This document shows, in pieces, positions 9,291 to 18,527 of a stretch of DNA of 64,000 nt. The DNA is taken from positions 62,001 to 126,000 of the forward strand of contig JAURRA010000010.1 of assembly GCA_030835825.1 (NCBI GenBank), given 5' to 3'. Within the stretch, counting starts at the first letter, position 1, and every line of letters begins with the position of its first letter. The position numbers were made by a program, and so were the translations under genes. The DNA is from Flavobacteriaceae bacterium (GTDB lineage: Bacteria > Bacteroidota > Bacteroidia > Flavobacteriales > Flavobacteriaceae). The notes under the pieces are model-generated. The model did not search any database, was not told the origin of the DNA, and worked only from the letters and a program-made list of their open reading frames with translations.

Positions 9291-9419
9291 GGTCGCAAGT
9301 TAAAAGAATTATAAAACCAACATACACCTCAGAGCCGAAAATGTTAAATTTTATTAAACTTGGGAAACGAATTAGGTTTTTAAAGTTTCCATAATTAATT
9401 TCGTGCCCTAATTTAAAGG

Positions 9420-10037
9420 ATGACTACCAAAGATTTAATTGTTTCAAAAGCCACTGAATTGTTCCTTTCATTAGGTTTCAAAAGTGTAACTATGGACGAT
9501 ATTGCTCGCCAAATTGGCGTGTCTAAAAAAACACTTTATATTCATTTGCAAAACAAAACCTCCCTGATTGAGGAGGCGACTTTTCAACTTTTTACCAAAA
9601 TTTCTTTAGGCATTGATCATATCTGTGATCATTCTGAGAACCCTATTGAGGAACTATACGACGTCAAGCGCTTTGTGATGAGTCACATGAAGAATGAACG
9701 CATGTCTCCACAATTTCAACTCAAAAAATATTATCCTGAGATATACGATCGCCTTTGGAAAAATCAGTTTGACAAAATGTATCTGTGCATACACAACAGT
9801 ATTCGCAAGGGAATTGATACGGGGTTTTTTCGGGAAGAAATTGATCCCGACTTCACAGCCCGCCTCTATTTCAATGGTATGATGGGTATACGAGATGAGC
9901 GTATTTTTCCCCCAAAATCATTCGCTCTAACTTACCTAGAGAACAGCTTTTTGGAGTATCATCTCCGCGCTCTCGTAACCATGAAAGGAATGACGGTATT
10001 ACAAGATTTTATTTCAAATAATATAACTCAAAAATGA
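9420..10037 (+). CDS. TetR/AcrR family transcriptional regulator of the efflux operon
   Basis: The 205-residue protein has an N-terminal TetR helix-turn-helix at about residues 8-52 (ATELFLSLGFKSVTMDDIAR, then QIGVSKKTLYIHLQNKTSL), followed by an all-helical ligand-binding region. Its last four bases overlap the start of the tolC-like gene (ATGA), so regulator and pump genes are translationally coupled. TetR proteins in this position usually repress their own efflux operon and are released by a pump substrate; that is inferred from context. A near-consensus -7 box (TAATTTCG) lies shortly upstream. The inducing ligand is unknown. Confidence 0.9.
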   Translation: MTTKDLIVSKATELFLSLGFKSVTMDDIARQIGVSKKTLYIHLQNKTSLIEEATFQLFTKISLGIDHICDHSENPIEELYDVKRFVMSHMKNERMSPQFQLKKYYPEIYDRLWKNQFDKMYLCIHNSIRKGIDTGFFREEIDPDFTARLYFNGMMGIRDERIFPPKSFALTYLENSFLEYHLRALVTMKGMTVLQDFISNNITQK

Positions 10038-11374
10038 AAAATAAACTTATTCTCTTATTGACATGGGTCATGCCAATTATTGCTTTGGCACAAAACAGTC
10101 ATTCCTTGAGTCTGGAAGAAGCCATTGACTATGCTTTGGAACACAATACTAAAATTTTGAGTGCTCAAAAATCGGTATTGAGCGCTGAATATGAGCGCCG
10201 CAAAACCATAGCAACTGGATTGCCTCAAATCAAGGGTGATTTGACCTACAACAATTGGCTAAAGCAGCAAGTTTCTTTAATTCCAGCAGAATTTTTTGGA
10301 GGAAATCCTGGAGAATTTGCATCAGTTACTTTCGGGACAAAACAAAATGTTGGTGCCTCTGCCGAACTCAGTCAACAGTTATTTAATGGTTCCTATTTGG
10401 TTGGACTTCAAGCCTCTAAAGTGTATTTAGCAATTTCTCAAAATGCTAAAGAAAAAGTAGAAATAGAGGTGGTCAAAGCGGTGACATCGGCCTATGCCAA
10501 TAGTTTAATGGCCGATGAAAGCACTCAAATAGCCGAGAGAAATTTGATCGATATAGAGAAAAATTTAGGAGATATAGAAGGTCTTTTTAGAGAAGGCATG
10601 GTGGAAGAGGAAAGTGTTGAGCAAATAAAGATTCTTAAATCATCCGTTGAATCTAATTTTAACAATGGTCAAAGAATGCGTGATTTGGCCTTTAATATGT
10701 TGAAACTTGTGCTAGGGCTGAAAATAGATGAGACATTAATTTTAAGTGATAATTTGGAAAGTTTAGCGCTTCAAAATTTAAATATAGACCTAGTCAATCA
10801 AGACCTCAACGTAGAGCAGCATATTGATTTTCGAATTGCCAAAAACCAAGAAGAAAGCAATGCCCTATTGTTAAAATTAGAAAAAAGCAAAGCCTTACCT
10901 CAACTCAATGCGTTTGTAAATACAGGGTATAATGGTTTTAATGACGCATTCCAATTCACCTCGTCTCAACAGCAATGGTTCGGTTATTCGCTGGCAGGAA
11001 TCAGAATGTCAATACCTATATTTAGTAGTCTAGGTCGTCAAGCCGCAACAAATCAGGCTCGTGCAAACTTGGATATGGCGCGAATTGCATTGAAGGAAAC
11101 GCAACAAAAATTATATTTCGAATTGGACTCGGCCAAAAGTAATTTCCAGTATGCGATTGAAACCTACTATAACAACCAAGAGCGTCTTCTATTGGCCGAA
11201 CGCATATCCAAAAAAAACCAAATCAAATTTCTCGAAGGCATCGCCACAAGTTTTGATTTATTGCAGGCTCAAAAACAACTTTACGAAGCGCAGTACAACT
11301 ATCTCAATGCGATGACCGAGGTCATAAATAAAAAAACATCTTTAGATACAATTCTCAATAATCTTTCAAAATAA
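10034..11374 (+). CDS. TolC family outer-membrane efflux protein
   Basis: TolC proteins form the outer-membrane and periplasmic exit duct of tripartite pumps. The 446-residue product has a signal peptide (MKNKLILLLTWVMPIIALAQ) and then the family pattern SLSLEEAIDYALEHNTKIL. Two long helical hairpin repeats follow, including LPQIKGDLTYNNW in the first half and LPQLNAFVNTGYNGF plus SIPIFSSLGRQAATNQARANL in the second. The duplicated structure and length are typical. It is the second gene of a tetR-tolC-adaptor-RND operon, overlapping the regulator by four bases and separated from the adaptor gene by seven. It should pair with the pump at 12576-16058. Confidence 0.93.
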   Translation: MKNKLILLLTWVMPIIALAQNSHSLSLEEAIDYALEHNTKILSAQKSVLSAEYERRKTIATGLPQIKGDLTYNNWLKQQVSLIPAEFFGGNPGEFASVTFGTKQNVGASAELSQQLFNGSYLVGLQASKVYLAISQNAKEKVEIEVVKAVTSAYANSLMADESTQIAERNLIDIEKNLGDIEGLFREGMVEEESVEQIKILKSSVESNFNNGQRMRDLAFNMLKLVLGLKIDETLILSDNLESLALQNLNIDLVNQDLNVEQHIDFRIAKNQEESNALLLKLEKSKALPQLNAFVNTGYNGFNDAFQFTSSQQQWFGYSLAGIRMSIPIFSSLGRQAATNQARANLDMARIALKETQQKLYFELDSAKSNFQYAIETYYNNQERLLLAERISKKNQIKFLEGIATSFDLLQAQKQLYEAQYNYLNAMTEVINKKTSLDTILNNLSK

Positions 11375-11381
11375 CATCATC

Positions 11382-12566
11382 ATGGTTAAGATTTTTCAAC
11401 AAAGTAAACGGGTTTTAATGGTGAGTATAATCGCCCTATTCACATCATGTGGGGAAAGCCCCGAACGCTCAGTGGATGACATTATTGCCCAAGGCGATTT
11501 GACTATCATTAGAGAAAAACGAAATGCTTTACTTGCTGAGCAGCAAGCAAAAGGTGAACAGTTACTATTACTTGATACGGCCATTGCCGAATTGTCAAAA
11601 GAGCAATATTTGGCGTTAATAACAACCCAAAAAATTGAGCCTACTTTTTTCCAACATTTTATTGACTTACAAGGAAGTGTGGCAACTCGACAAGATGTCG
11701 TCATATTTTCAGAAATGTCGGGCAACCTCTTCGAAATACTTGTTTCGGAAGGTCAGCGTGTGACTAAGGGCTCGATCTTAGCCAAAATTGATGACGGTGG
11801 CTTGATGCAAAGAAAAGCTCAGACGGCAGTGCAATTGAATTTGGCAAAAACCACCTTTGAAAAGCAAGAAAGACTTTGGAATCAAGGCATTGGCAGTGAA
11901 ATGCAATTCCTCCAAGCCAAGGCCATTTACGAAACGCAATTAGAAGGACTCAAGCAACTAGATAGTCAACTCGAGAAGACACTAATCACAGCCCCGTTTA
12001 ATGGTGTAGTTGATGATATTATGGCACAGCAGGGGGGCGTTGTTTATCCGGGTCAATCGCCTATCATGCGTATCATTAATTTACAAAACATGTATATCGA
12101 AGCCGAAGTTCCAGAAAGACATTTGTCCGCTATTACTCAGGGGGCAGTCGTGGAAGTGTTTTTCCCCGTATTAAATCGCTATGTCAAGTCTACTATCAAA
12201 CAGGTTGGGCAGTACATCAATCAAGCCAACCGGACCTTTAAAATTGAAATTGCCGTTCCCAATACCGATGGTATGGTCAAACCCAATTTAACAGCTAGAA
12301 TTAAAATCAGCGATTACACCAAATACAATGCCCTGGTCGTTCCTTTAAGTGTCATTTCTGAAAATGGCGAGAGTGAACAATTTGTATATACCATTCAAAG
12401 AGAGGAAGGCACAGACAAAGGCATAGCCGAAAGACGTATCATTAAAACGGGCCTCATTCAAAATGGCCTGGTTGAAGTTTTATCTGGATTGGGAGATGGA
12501 GCAGAAATCATTACCGAAGGAGCCCGCAACGTGAGAGCAGGACAAGCCGTTCAAGTTATTTATTAA
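11382..12566 (+). CDS. RND efflux periplasmic adaptor (membrane fusion protein), lipoprotein
   Basis: The adaptor bridges the inner-membrane RND pump and the TolC duct. The 394-residue protein begins with a lipoprotein signal (VSIIALFTSCGES; lipidated Cys about residue 23). A predicted coiled coil follows (INTERRUPTED by a long charged region near residues 30-85), then the lipoyl/barrel-sandwich halves: SGNLFEILVSEGQRVTKGS and LITAPFNGVVDDIMAQQGGVVYPGQ. After these come a beta-barrel and a membrane-proximal domain. The helical hairpin between the lipoyl halves is short. Gene order and spacing (7 bases after tolC, 9 before the RND gene) show it belongs to this pump. The substrate cannot be predicted from the adaptor. 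Confidence 0.92.
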   Translation: MVKIFQQSKRVLMVSIIALFTSCGESPERSVDDIIAQGDLTIIREKRNALLAEQQAKGEQLLLLDTAIAELSKEQYLALITTQKIEPTFFQHFIDLQGSVATRQDVVIFSEMSGNLFEILVSEGQRVTKGSILAKIDDGGLMQRKAQTAVQLNLAKTTFEKQERLWNQGIGSEMQFLQAKAIYETQLEGLKQLDSQLEKTLITAPFNGVVDDIMAQQGGVVYPGQSPIMRIINLQNMYIEAEVPERHLSAITQGAVVEVFFPVLNRYVKSTIKQVGQYINQANRTFKIEIAVPNTDGMVKPNLTARIKISDYTKYNALVVPLSVISENGESEQFVYTIQREEGTDKGIAERRIIKTGLIQNGLVEVLSGLGDGAEIITEGARNVRAGQAVQVIY

Positions 12567-12575
12567 TAATTATTT

Positions 12576-15500
12576 ATGAATCAGCCTAAAACAAGTGCTA
12601 AAAAGGAATTCAAGTGGTCGAGCTTAGCTATTGACAACAAAACCACTATTTATGTGTTGATGTTTGTCATCTTCATTTTAGGTGTTGGAGCCTACAACAG
12701 TATGCCTCGAGAGAGTTTCCCAGAAATCAGAGAAACTAAAGTTTATATCAGTACTATTTATCCCGGTAATACTGCTGAAGATGTCGAGAAGTTAATCACA
12801 GATCCTCTCGAAGCAAAACTAAAAACCATTAGTAATTTGGTTGAGCTTACCTCCAGTTCTGAGGAAGACTATTCCATGATCGTCGTTGAGTTTGACGACG
12901 ACATTAATGTCGAGGGTGCCAAGCTGAAGGTAAAGGACATTGTTGATGAAGAAAAGGCGAGTGAAGACTGGCCTGTGTTCAATAACGCTAAAGTAGAGCC
13001 CAATGTTTTTGAACTTAGTCCAAGTGAAGAAGTCCCTATTCTAACCATAAATATCACGGGGGATTATCCCGTGCCACAACTCAAGGCCTACGGAACCATC
13101 TTGGAAGAGGCCATTGAAGATTTGACTGAGATCAAAGAGGTGGACCTTCTCGGTGTGCAAAATGAAGAAATCGAAGTAGCTGTGGACATCTATAAAATGA
13201 TGGCTTCTAAAGTTAGTTTCGATGATATTTTGACGGCCATAAATCGTGAAAATATTACCATGTCTGCCGGAAATTTGGTTGCTAATGGACAACGGCGAAC
13301 GGTAAGGATAATTGGAGAAATTGAGAATCCTCAAGACCTCGAGGATTTTGTGATTAAATCGGAATTCGGGAACCCCATTTACCTTAAAGATGTTGCCGAA
13401 GTAACCTTCAAAGAGGAAAAACATACCACCTACGCCCGAGAGTTCGGTGCGCCAGTGGTCATGCTAAACGTCAAAAAACGAAGCGGGCAAAACATGGTCA
13501 GTGCCATTGATAAAATCAAAGGCATAATCGCTGAAACCCAAGCCAATGCATTTCCAAAAGATCTTGTTGTCACTACTGCAAATGACCAGTCAGACCGCAC
13601 CATAGGTCAAGTAGATGATTTGGTGAATAACATTATTTTCGGAATTCTATTGGTAGTAACTGTGTTGATGTTTTTCCTCGGATTTAAAAACGCCTTGTTC
13701 GTGGGGTTCGCCATCCCGATGTCGATGTTCATGTCCTTGATGATCTTATCTCAACTGGGTTACACATTAAATACCATGATTTTATTTGGGCTTATTATGG
13801 GATTAGGCATGCTCGTTGACAACGGTATTGTGGTTGTTGAAAACGTATACCGTCTCATGGAACAGGAAGGCATGAGCCGAGTCCAAGCTGCCAAGCAAGG
13901 TATCGGAGAAATTGCTTATCCCATTATCATTTCTACGGCAACAACCGTTGCAGCTTTCATTCCTTTAGGTTTGTGGCCAGGTTTAATTGGCCAGTTCATG
14001 ATTTATTTTCCAATCACGCTTTCAGTAGTCTTGGGCTCCTCTCTTTTTGTGGCTATTTTTTTCAATTCTGTTTTGGTATCACAATTTATGAAGACCGAAG
14101 ACAAGGAGATGCCGTTAAAGAGAATCATCCGTATATCCTCAATAATAGGAGGTTTAGGATTGTTAATTTTCTTTTTCGGCGGCAGCTACAACTTCCTGGG
14201 TAGCGTCATGATAGCTACGGCCCTATTACTGTGGATATACCGCTTATTTCTCAGAAAAATGGCCAATAACTTTCAAGCCAATACTATTGGTAAATGGGAA
14301 CGTTTTTACGAAAAAATTGTCAGGAAAGCCTTGTACGGTAAACGCCCCATCGTCATTGTTGGCAGCACAACCCTACTTCTCATTGGTGCATTTATGGCTT
14401 TTGGCATGTCTATCGGAAGCCAAAGAACTAAGGTTGAATTTTTTCCCGACAATGAACCCAATCAAATCATTGTATTTGTTGAATACCCCGAGGGAACAGA
14501 TATCGAAAAAACCAATGAGCTAACCCGTCAAATTGAATCGAGGGTTTACAGTATCATTGAAAACGCTGTTTATTTGGATGGTTCAACGAATTTTATGGTT
14601 GAAAATGCTGTCTCTCAAGTTGGGAGGGGCGCAGGAAACCCTCAAACAGATGCAGGATCGGCCGCTGCCATGCCGCACCGCAGTAAAATAACTGTGGCTA
14701 TGCGAGAATACAAATACCGCCAAGGCATGAGTAGCGGAGAATTACAAAAGAAGATTCAAAATTCACTTCAAGGCGTTTTTCCTGGGGTTGCCATTTCTGT
14801 TGAAAAAGATGCCTCGGGCCCTCCTGTTGGTTATCCCATTAATTTAGAAATTGAAGGGACCGATTATTCAGAAATCATTCAAATCGCCGAAAACATCAGA
14901 ACCTATATAAACTCTAAAAATATTGGAGGGATTGATCAATTAAAAATCGATGTCAACAAATCGAAGCCAGCCATGCAGGTTGTTGTCGATCGTAAAAAAG
15001 CGGGGGAGTTGGGTGTGCGGACCGGAATGATTGCGCAACAGTTGAGAAACAGTATTTTTGGCAGTAAGGCTGGAATTTATAAACGAGACGGAGACGACTA
15101 CAATATCAATGTCCGATTCAATGATGAAAATCGTTACGACAGAAATGCCATTTTTGACCAGTCTCTGACGTTCAGAGATATGGCTTCTGGGAAAATCAAG
15201 GTTATTCCCATCTCGGCACTCGTAACCCAAACAAATGCATCGGGTTTCAGCGCGATCAAACACAGGGATACTAAAAGAGTGGTTACCATCTATTCCGCTC
15301 TCGAACCTGGCTATACAGACGCTCGAGCGGTAGTGAATCAGGTTCAAGAAATCATGAAAAATTACGACCAAATTCCAGACCATGCGACCATCGACTATAC
15401 GGGACAAATTGAGGAACAAGGGAAACAAATGGCTTTCCTCATCGGGGCCTTTTTCTCAGGACTTGGCTTGATATTTTTCATTCTAATTTTCCAATTCAAT

Positions 15501-16058
15501 TCGGTGTCAAAACCTGCTATTATCATGCTGGCTATCTTTCTCAGTCTGATCGGAGTTTTTGGCGGCCTGGTCATTACAGGCCGACCATTCGTCATCATGA
15601 TGACCATGATGGGGATTATTGCCCTAGCAGGAATTGTCGTGAACAATGGGGTAGTTTTACTCGATTACACCCAATTATTGGTTGATCGTAAAAAGGAAGA
15701 ACTTGGACTGCTAAAAGATCAATTTTTGTCCAATGAAGACACCCTCGAGTTGATCGTCGCTGGCGGCAAAGCCAGACTTCGACCTGTATTGTTAACCGCC
15801 ATAACCACTATTTTGGGGTTGATTCCTTTAGCCACAGGACTAAATATCAACTTTTATACCCTGTTCGGTGAATTGGATGCCAATATTTATCTAGGAGGTG
15901 ATAATGTCCGGTTTTGGGGACCCCTCGCTTGGACCGTCATCTATGGATTAATGGTTGCTACATTCTTAACATTAATTGTAGTTCCCGTATTGTTTTATCT
16001 GGTGTCTCAGCTCAAATTTTGGATTTATTCAAAAAAAATCAATCCGCGCAGTGAATAA
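12576..16058 (+). CDS. RND family efflux pump, inner-membrane permease subunit
   Basis: The 1160-residue protein is a proton-driven resistance-nodulation-division exporter with the usual duplicated plan: first membrane helix at about residues 28-45, a large periplasmic domain, a helix bundle (IIFGILLVVTVLMFFLGF onward), then the repeat. The conserved fourth-helix motif GLGMLVDNGIVVVENVYRLM carries the aspartate of the proton relay. The porter domains contain typical segments such as YPGNTAEDVEKLITDPLE. Between the halves there are extra hydrophobic segments (about residues 510-565), which makes it longer than AcrB. It is the last gene of the tetR-tolC-adaptor-RND operon. Sequence favours a multidrug or hydrophobic-compound pump over a metal pump, but the substrate is not determined. 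Confidence 0.93.
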   Translation: MNQPKTSAKKEFKWSSLAIDNKTTIYVLMFVIFILGVGAYNSMPRESFPEIRETKVYISTIYPGNTAEDVEKLITDPLEAKLKTISNLVELTSSSEEDYSMIVVEFDDDINVEGAKLKVKDIVDEEKASEDWPVFNNAKVEPNVFELSPSEEVPILTINITGDYPVPQLKAYGTILEEAIEDLTEIKEVDLLGVQNEEIEVAVDIYKMMASKVSFDDILTAINRENITMSAGNLVANGQRRTVRIIGEIENPQDLEDFVIKSEFGNPIYLKDVAEVTFKEEKHTTYAREFGAPVVMLNVKKRSGQNMVSAIDKIKGIIAETQANAFPKDLVVTTANDQSDRTIGQVDDLVNNIIFGILLVVTVLMFFLGFKNALFVGFAIPMSMFMSLMILSQLGYTLNTMILFGLIMGLGMLVDNGIVVVENVYRLMEQEGMSRVQAAKQGIGEIAYPIIISTATTVAAFIPLGLWPGLIGQFMIYFPITLSVVLGSSLFVAIFFNSVLVSQFMKTEDKEMPLKRIIRISSIIGGLGLLIFFFGGSYNFLGSVMIATALLLWIYRLFLRKMANNFQANTIGKWERFYEKIVRKALYGKRPIVIVGSTTLLLIGAFMAFGMSIGSQRTKVEFFPDNEPNQIIVFVEYPEGTDIEKTNELTRQIESRVYSIIENAVYLDGSTNFMVENAVSQVGRGAGNPQTDAGSAAAMPHRSKITVAMREYKYRQGMSSGELQKKIQNSLQGVFPGVAISVEKDASGPPVGYPINLEIEGTDYSEIIQIAENIRTYINSKNIGGIDQLKIDVNKSKPAMQVVVDRKKAGELGVRTGMIAQQLRNSIFGSKAGIYKRDGDDYNINVRFNDENRYDRNAIFDQSLTFRDMASGKIKVIPISALVTQTNASGFSAIKHRDTKRVVTIYSALEPGYTDARAVVNQVQEIMKNYDQIPDHATIDYTGQIEEQGKQMAFLIGAFFSGLGLIFFILIFQFNSVSKPAIIMLAIFLSLIGVFGGLVITGRPFVIMMTMMGIIALAGIVVNNGVVLLDYTQLLVDRKKEELGLLKDQFLSNEDTLELIVAGGKARLRPVLLTAITTILGLIPLATGLNINFYTLFGELDANIYLGGDNVRFWGPLAWTVIYGLMVATFLTLIVVPVLFYLVSQLKFWIYSKKINPRSE

Positions 16059-16082
16059 ATAGCAGAGTCTAAAGGACTTCAT

Positions 16083-16090
16083 TACTTTTG
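16083..16090 (+). promoter_or_regulatory. Putative aspS promoter -7 element
   Basis: TACTTTTG matches the Bacteroidota -7 consensus TANNTTTG exactly and lies 17 bases before the aspS start, giving a short leader. No TTG is found at the expected -33 distance, so this is only a half-supported promoter. It falls in the 48-base gap after the RND pump gene and would separate aspS from the efflux operon. Confidence 0.4.
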
Positions 16091-16106
16091 TAATAAATTA
16101 ATTTCT

Positions 16107-17861
16107 ATGTACCGGACGCACCATTGTGGAGAATTGAATACTAAGCATATTGGAACTGCAGTAACCCTTTCGGGTTGGGTTCAAAAAAACAGAGATAAAG
16201 GCTCTGTAATTTGGATAGATTTGCGCGATCGTTACGGAATTACTCAATTAATTTTTGACGAAGCAAGAACCAGCGAAACCCTTATGCCGCTTGCCAAAAC
16301 TCTTGGTCGCGAATTTGTAATCCAGGCAACGGGAACGGTGATAGAAAGAAGTTCTAAGAATCCTAATATTTCAACTGGCGACATTGAAATATTAGTCACA
16401 GACCTAAAATGCCTCAACCAGTCCAAAACACCACCATTTACTATTGAAGACGATACTGATGGCGGAGACACCTTACGGATGCAATACCGCTATTTGGACA
16501 TTCGAAGAAACCCCATTAAAAACAATTTGATCTTTAGGCATCGTATCGCTCAATTGGTCCGAAATTATTTGTCAGAACAACACTTCATCGAAGTAGAAAC
16601 ACCCGTTTTGATTAAATCTACACCCGAAGGGGCACGCGATTTTGTGGTACCCTCACGAATGAATCCAGGGCAATTTTATGCCTTACCTCAATCTCCTCAG
16701 ACTTTTAAACAGCTTTTGATGGTTGGTGGTATGGATCGCTACTTTCAAATTGTTAAGTGCTTTAGAGATGAAGATTTAAGAGCCGATAGACAACCCGAAT
16801 TTACACAAATCGACTGTGAAATGGCTTTTGTAGAGCAGGAAGATATTTTAGAAACTTTCGAAGGCTTGACGCGTCATGTGATTGCCACGGTAACTGGAAA
16901 TGACCCTGGCGTTTTTCCGCGAATGACCTACGATGACGCCATGAAACGATTTGGAAATGACAAACCCGACATTCGTTTTGGAATGGCATTTGGCGAACTC
17001 AATGCGGTGACCCAACAAAAAGATTTTCAAGTTTTCAATCAAAGTGAGTTGGTTGTTGGCATTGCGGTTCCAAAGGCTAATGAACTAACCAGAAAAGACA
17101 TTGACCAATTGACAGACTGGGTCAAGCGACCTCAAATTGGGGCATCAGGGATGGTGTATGTGCGCTGCCTTGAGGACGGAAGTTTTAAGTCTTCGGTAGA
17201 CAAATTCTACGACCAAGACGATTTTAAAGCCTGGGCCAAAATAACTGGAGCATCGGCTGGGGATTTAATACTAGTTCTGAGTGGTGACACCCAAAAGGTT
17301 AGACCACAAATGAGCGCCCTGCGGATGGAAATGGCAGAGCGGCTTGGCTTGAGAGATCCAAAAGTTTTCGCCCCTTTATGGGTAGTCGATTTTCCCCTAT
17401 TGGAATGGGATGAGGCGTCGGAACGTTACCACGCTATGCACCACCCGTTTACTGCCCCGAAACCAGAACATATGGCACTACTGCACACGAATCCTTCTGC
17501 CGTAAATGCTAATGCCTATGACCTGGTTCTCAACGGTAATGAAATTGGAGGAGGATCCATCAGAATTCACGATAAAACCACCCAATCTCAAATGTTCGAT
17601 TTACTAGGTTTTACACCTGAAGAGGCCAAATCCCAATTTGGATTTTTGATGAATGCCTTTGAGTTTGGGGCACCACCGCATGGCGGCATTGCCTTTGGTC
17701 TAGATAGATTAGTGGCTATACTAGGCGGTCAAGAGACCATTCGAGAGTTTATCGCCTTCCCTAAAAACAATACTGGTCGTGATATCATGATTGACGCACC
17801 ATCTGCTATTGACCAAAATCAGTTAAACGAGTTGTACCTCAATCTAAAAACCATTGAGTAG
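16107..17861 (+). CDS. aspS: Aspartyl-tRNA synthetase
   Basis: AspRS charges tRNA-Asp with aspartate. The 584-residue length fits the bacterial type with the GAD insertion domain. The N-terminal OB-fold anticodon-binding domain contains [24 protein letters not shown] written over residues 22-45, the class II motif 2 is at [20 protein letters not shown], and motif 3 is at [14 protein letters not shown] near the C-terminus. The bacterial insertion domain lies between motifs 2 and 3 (about 285-420). Start at ATG 16107 aligns with the usual MYRTHxCGEL-type N-terminus. The next gene begins two bases after its stop codon and is probably co-transcribed. Confidence 0.97.
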   Translation: MYRTHHCGELNTKHIGTAVTLSGWVQKNRDKGSVIWIDLRDRYGITQLIFDEARTSETLMPLAKTLGREFVIQATGTVIERSSKNPNISTGDIEILVTDLKCLNQSKTPPFTIEDDTDGGDTLRMQYRYLDIRRNPIKNNLIFRHRIAQLVRNYLSEQHFIEVETPVLIKSTPEGARDFVVPSRMNPGQFYALPQSPQTFKQLLMVGGMDRYFQIVKCFRDEDLRADRQPEFTQIDCEMAFVEQEDILETFEGLTRHVIATVTGNDPGVFPRMTYDDAMKRFGNDKPDIRFGMAFGELNAVTQQKDFQVFNQSELVVGIAVPKANELTRKDIDQLTDWVKRPQIGASGMVYVRCLEDGSFKSSVDKFYDQDDFKAWAKITGASAGDLILVLSGDTQKVRPQMSALRMEMAERLGLRDPKVFAPLWVVDFPLLEWDEASERYHAMHHPFTAPKPEHMALLHTNPSAVNANAYDLVLNGNEIGGGSIRIHDKTTQSQMFDLLGFTPEEAKSQFGFLMNAFEFGAPPHGGIAFGLDRLVAILGGQETIREFIAFPKNNTGRDIMIDAPSAIDQNQLNELYLNLKTIE

Positions 17862-17862
17862 T

Positions 17863-18087
17863 ATGCGAATTACACTGCCACTATTATGGTTTATTGCCAT
17901 CGCTGGCATCGCCACTGGTGTCATCCTTGGAGTGCCCAAAGTGATTGGTAGCGGGGTCGTATTTCTTTTTTTTATAGTCTTTCCAGTCTTCTCTTACCAC
18001 CGCTGGAAAAATAAAAAAGTAAGCGATTATCTTCTCAATCAAGAGAATTTAGACAAAATGAGGACATACAACAACTCCAAATCCTAG
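17863..18087 (+). CDS. Small two-helix membrane protein downstream of aspS
   Basis: The 74-residue product starts at ATG 17863, one base after the aspS stop codon; a longer reading from TTG 17854 overlaps aspS and is less likely. It has two hydrophobic segments (LLWFIAIAGIATGVILGV and VIGSGVVFLFFIVFPVF) followed by a basic, hydrophilic tail (YHRWKNKKVSDYLL). No domain is recognised. It is likely inner-membrane and translated by coupling from aspS. It overlaps the convergent tadA gene by four bases at its 3' end. Function unknown. Confidence 0.65.
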   Translation: MRITLPLLWFIAIAGIATGVILGVPKVIGSGVVFLFFIVFPVFSYHRWKNKKVSDYLLNQENLDKMRTYNNSKS

Positions 18088-18518
18088 TTCAAAGATCTTT
18101 TCGATTCAAAAAACTGATGAATTAATTTTGCCGCAGTCGCTGCCATAATTCCGCCAATAACTTTTGTTTTAGGGTGATAAATGGCTTGTCCTGCGCCTTG
18201 GTGTCTGGTCTCTTTAGCACCGTAAACCACACTTCCAATTTGACTCCAATACAAAGCACCAACGCACATGGGGCATGGTTCTAAGCTCACATAGAGCGTA
18301 CATTGATTGAGGTATTTGGCTCCTAAAAAATTAGCTGCCGACGTAATGGCCTGCATCTCGGCATGAGCCGTAACATCGTTCAGTGTTTCGGTTAGATTGT
18401 GTGACCGAGCAATGATTTGGTCTTCTAAAACAATCACTGCACCTATTGGGATTTCACCTCTTTCAAATGCGTATTGTGCCTCTTGAATGGCTTTACTCAT
18501 AAAATATTCGTGCTCCAA
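18084..18518 (-). CDS. tadA: tRNA-specific adenosine deaminase
   Basis: TadA converts adenosine-34 of tRNA-Arg(ACG) to inosine. The 144-residue protein is a cytidine-deaminase-fold enzyme with zinc ligand His52 and catalytic Glu54 in TAHAEMQAI and Cys82/Cys85 in LEPCPMCVGALYWSQI. The EIPIGAVIV and HNLTETLNDVTAHAE stretches match TadA more closely than guanine or cytosine deaminases, although the family boundary is narrow. It lies nine bases after the M36 peptidase gene on the same strand and meets the small gene at 17863-18087 tail to tail. Confidence 0.88.
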   Translation of the reverse strand: MEHEYFMSKAIQEAQYAFERGEIPIGAVIVLEDQIIARSHNLTETLNDVTAHAEMQAITSAANFLGAKYLNQCTLYVSLEPCPMCVGALYWSQIGSVVYGAKETRHQGAGQAIYHPKTKVIGGIMAATAAKLIHQFFESKRSLN

Positions 18519-18527
18519 TTTTACTAG

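Noticed and set aside
15395-15646. Open frames antisense to the RND pump, sucA, nrdA and other large genes
   Set aside because: They are shadows of long well-supported genes with clear families; none shows an independent motif.
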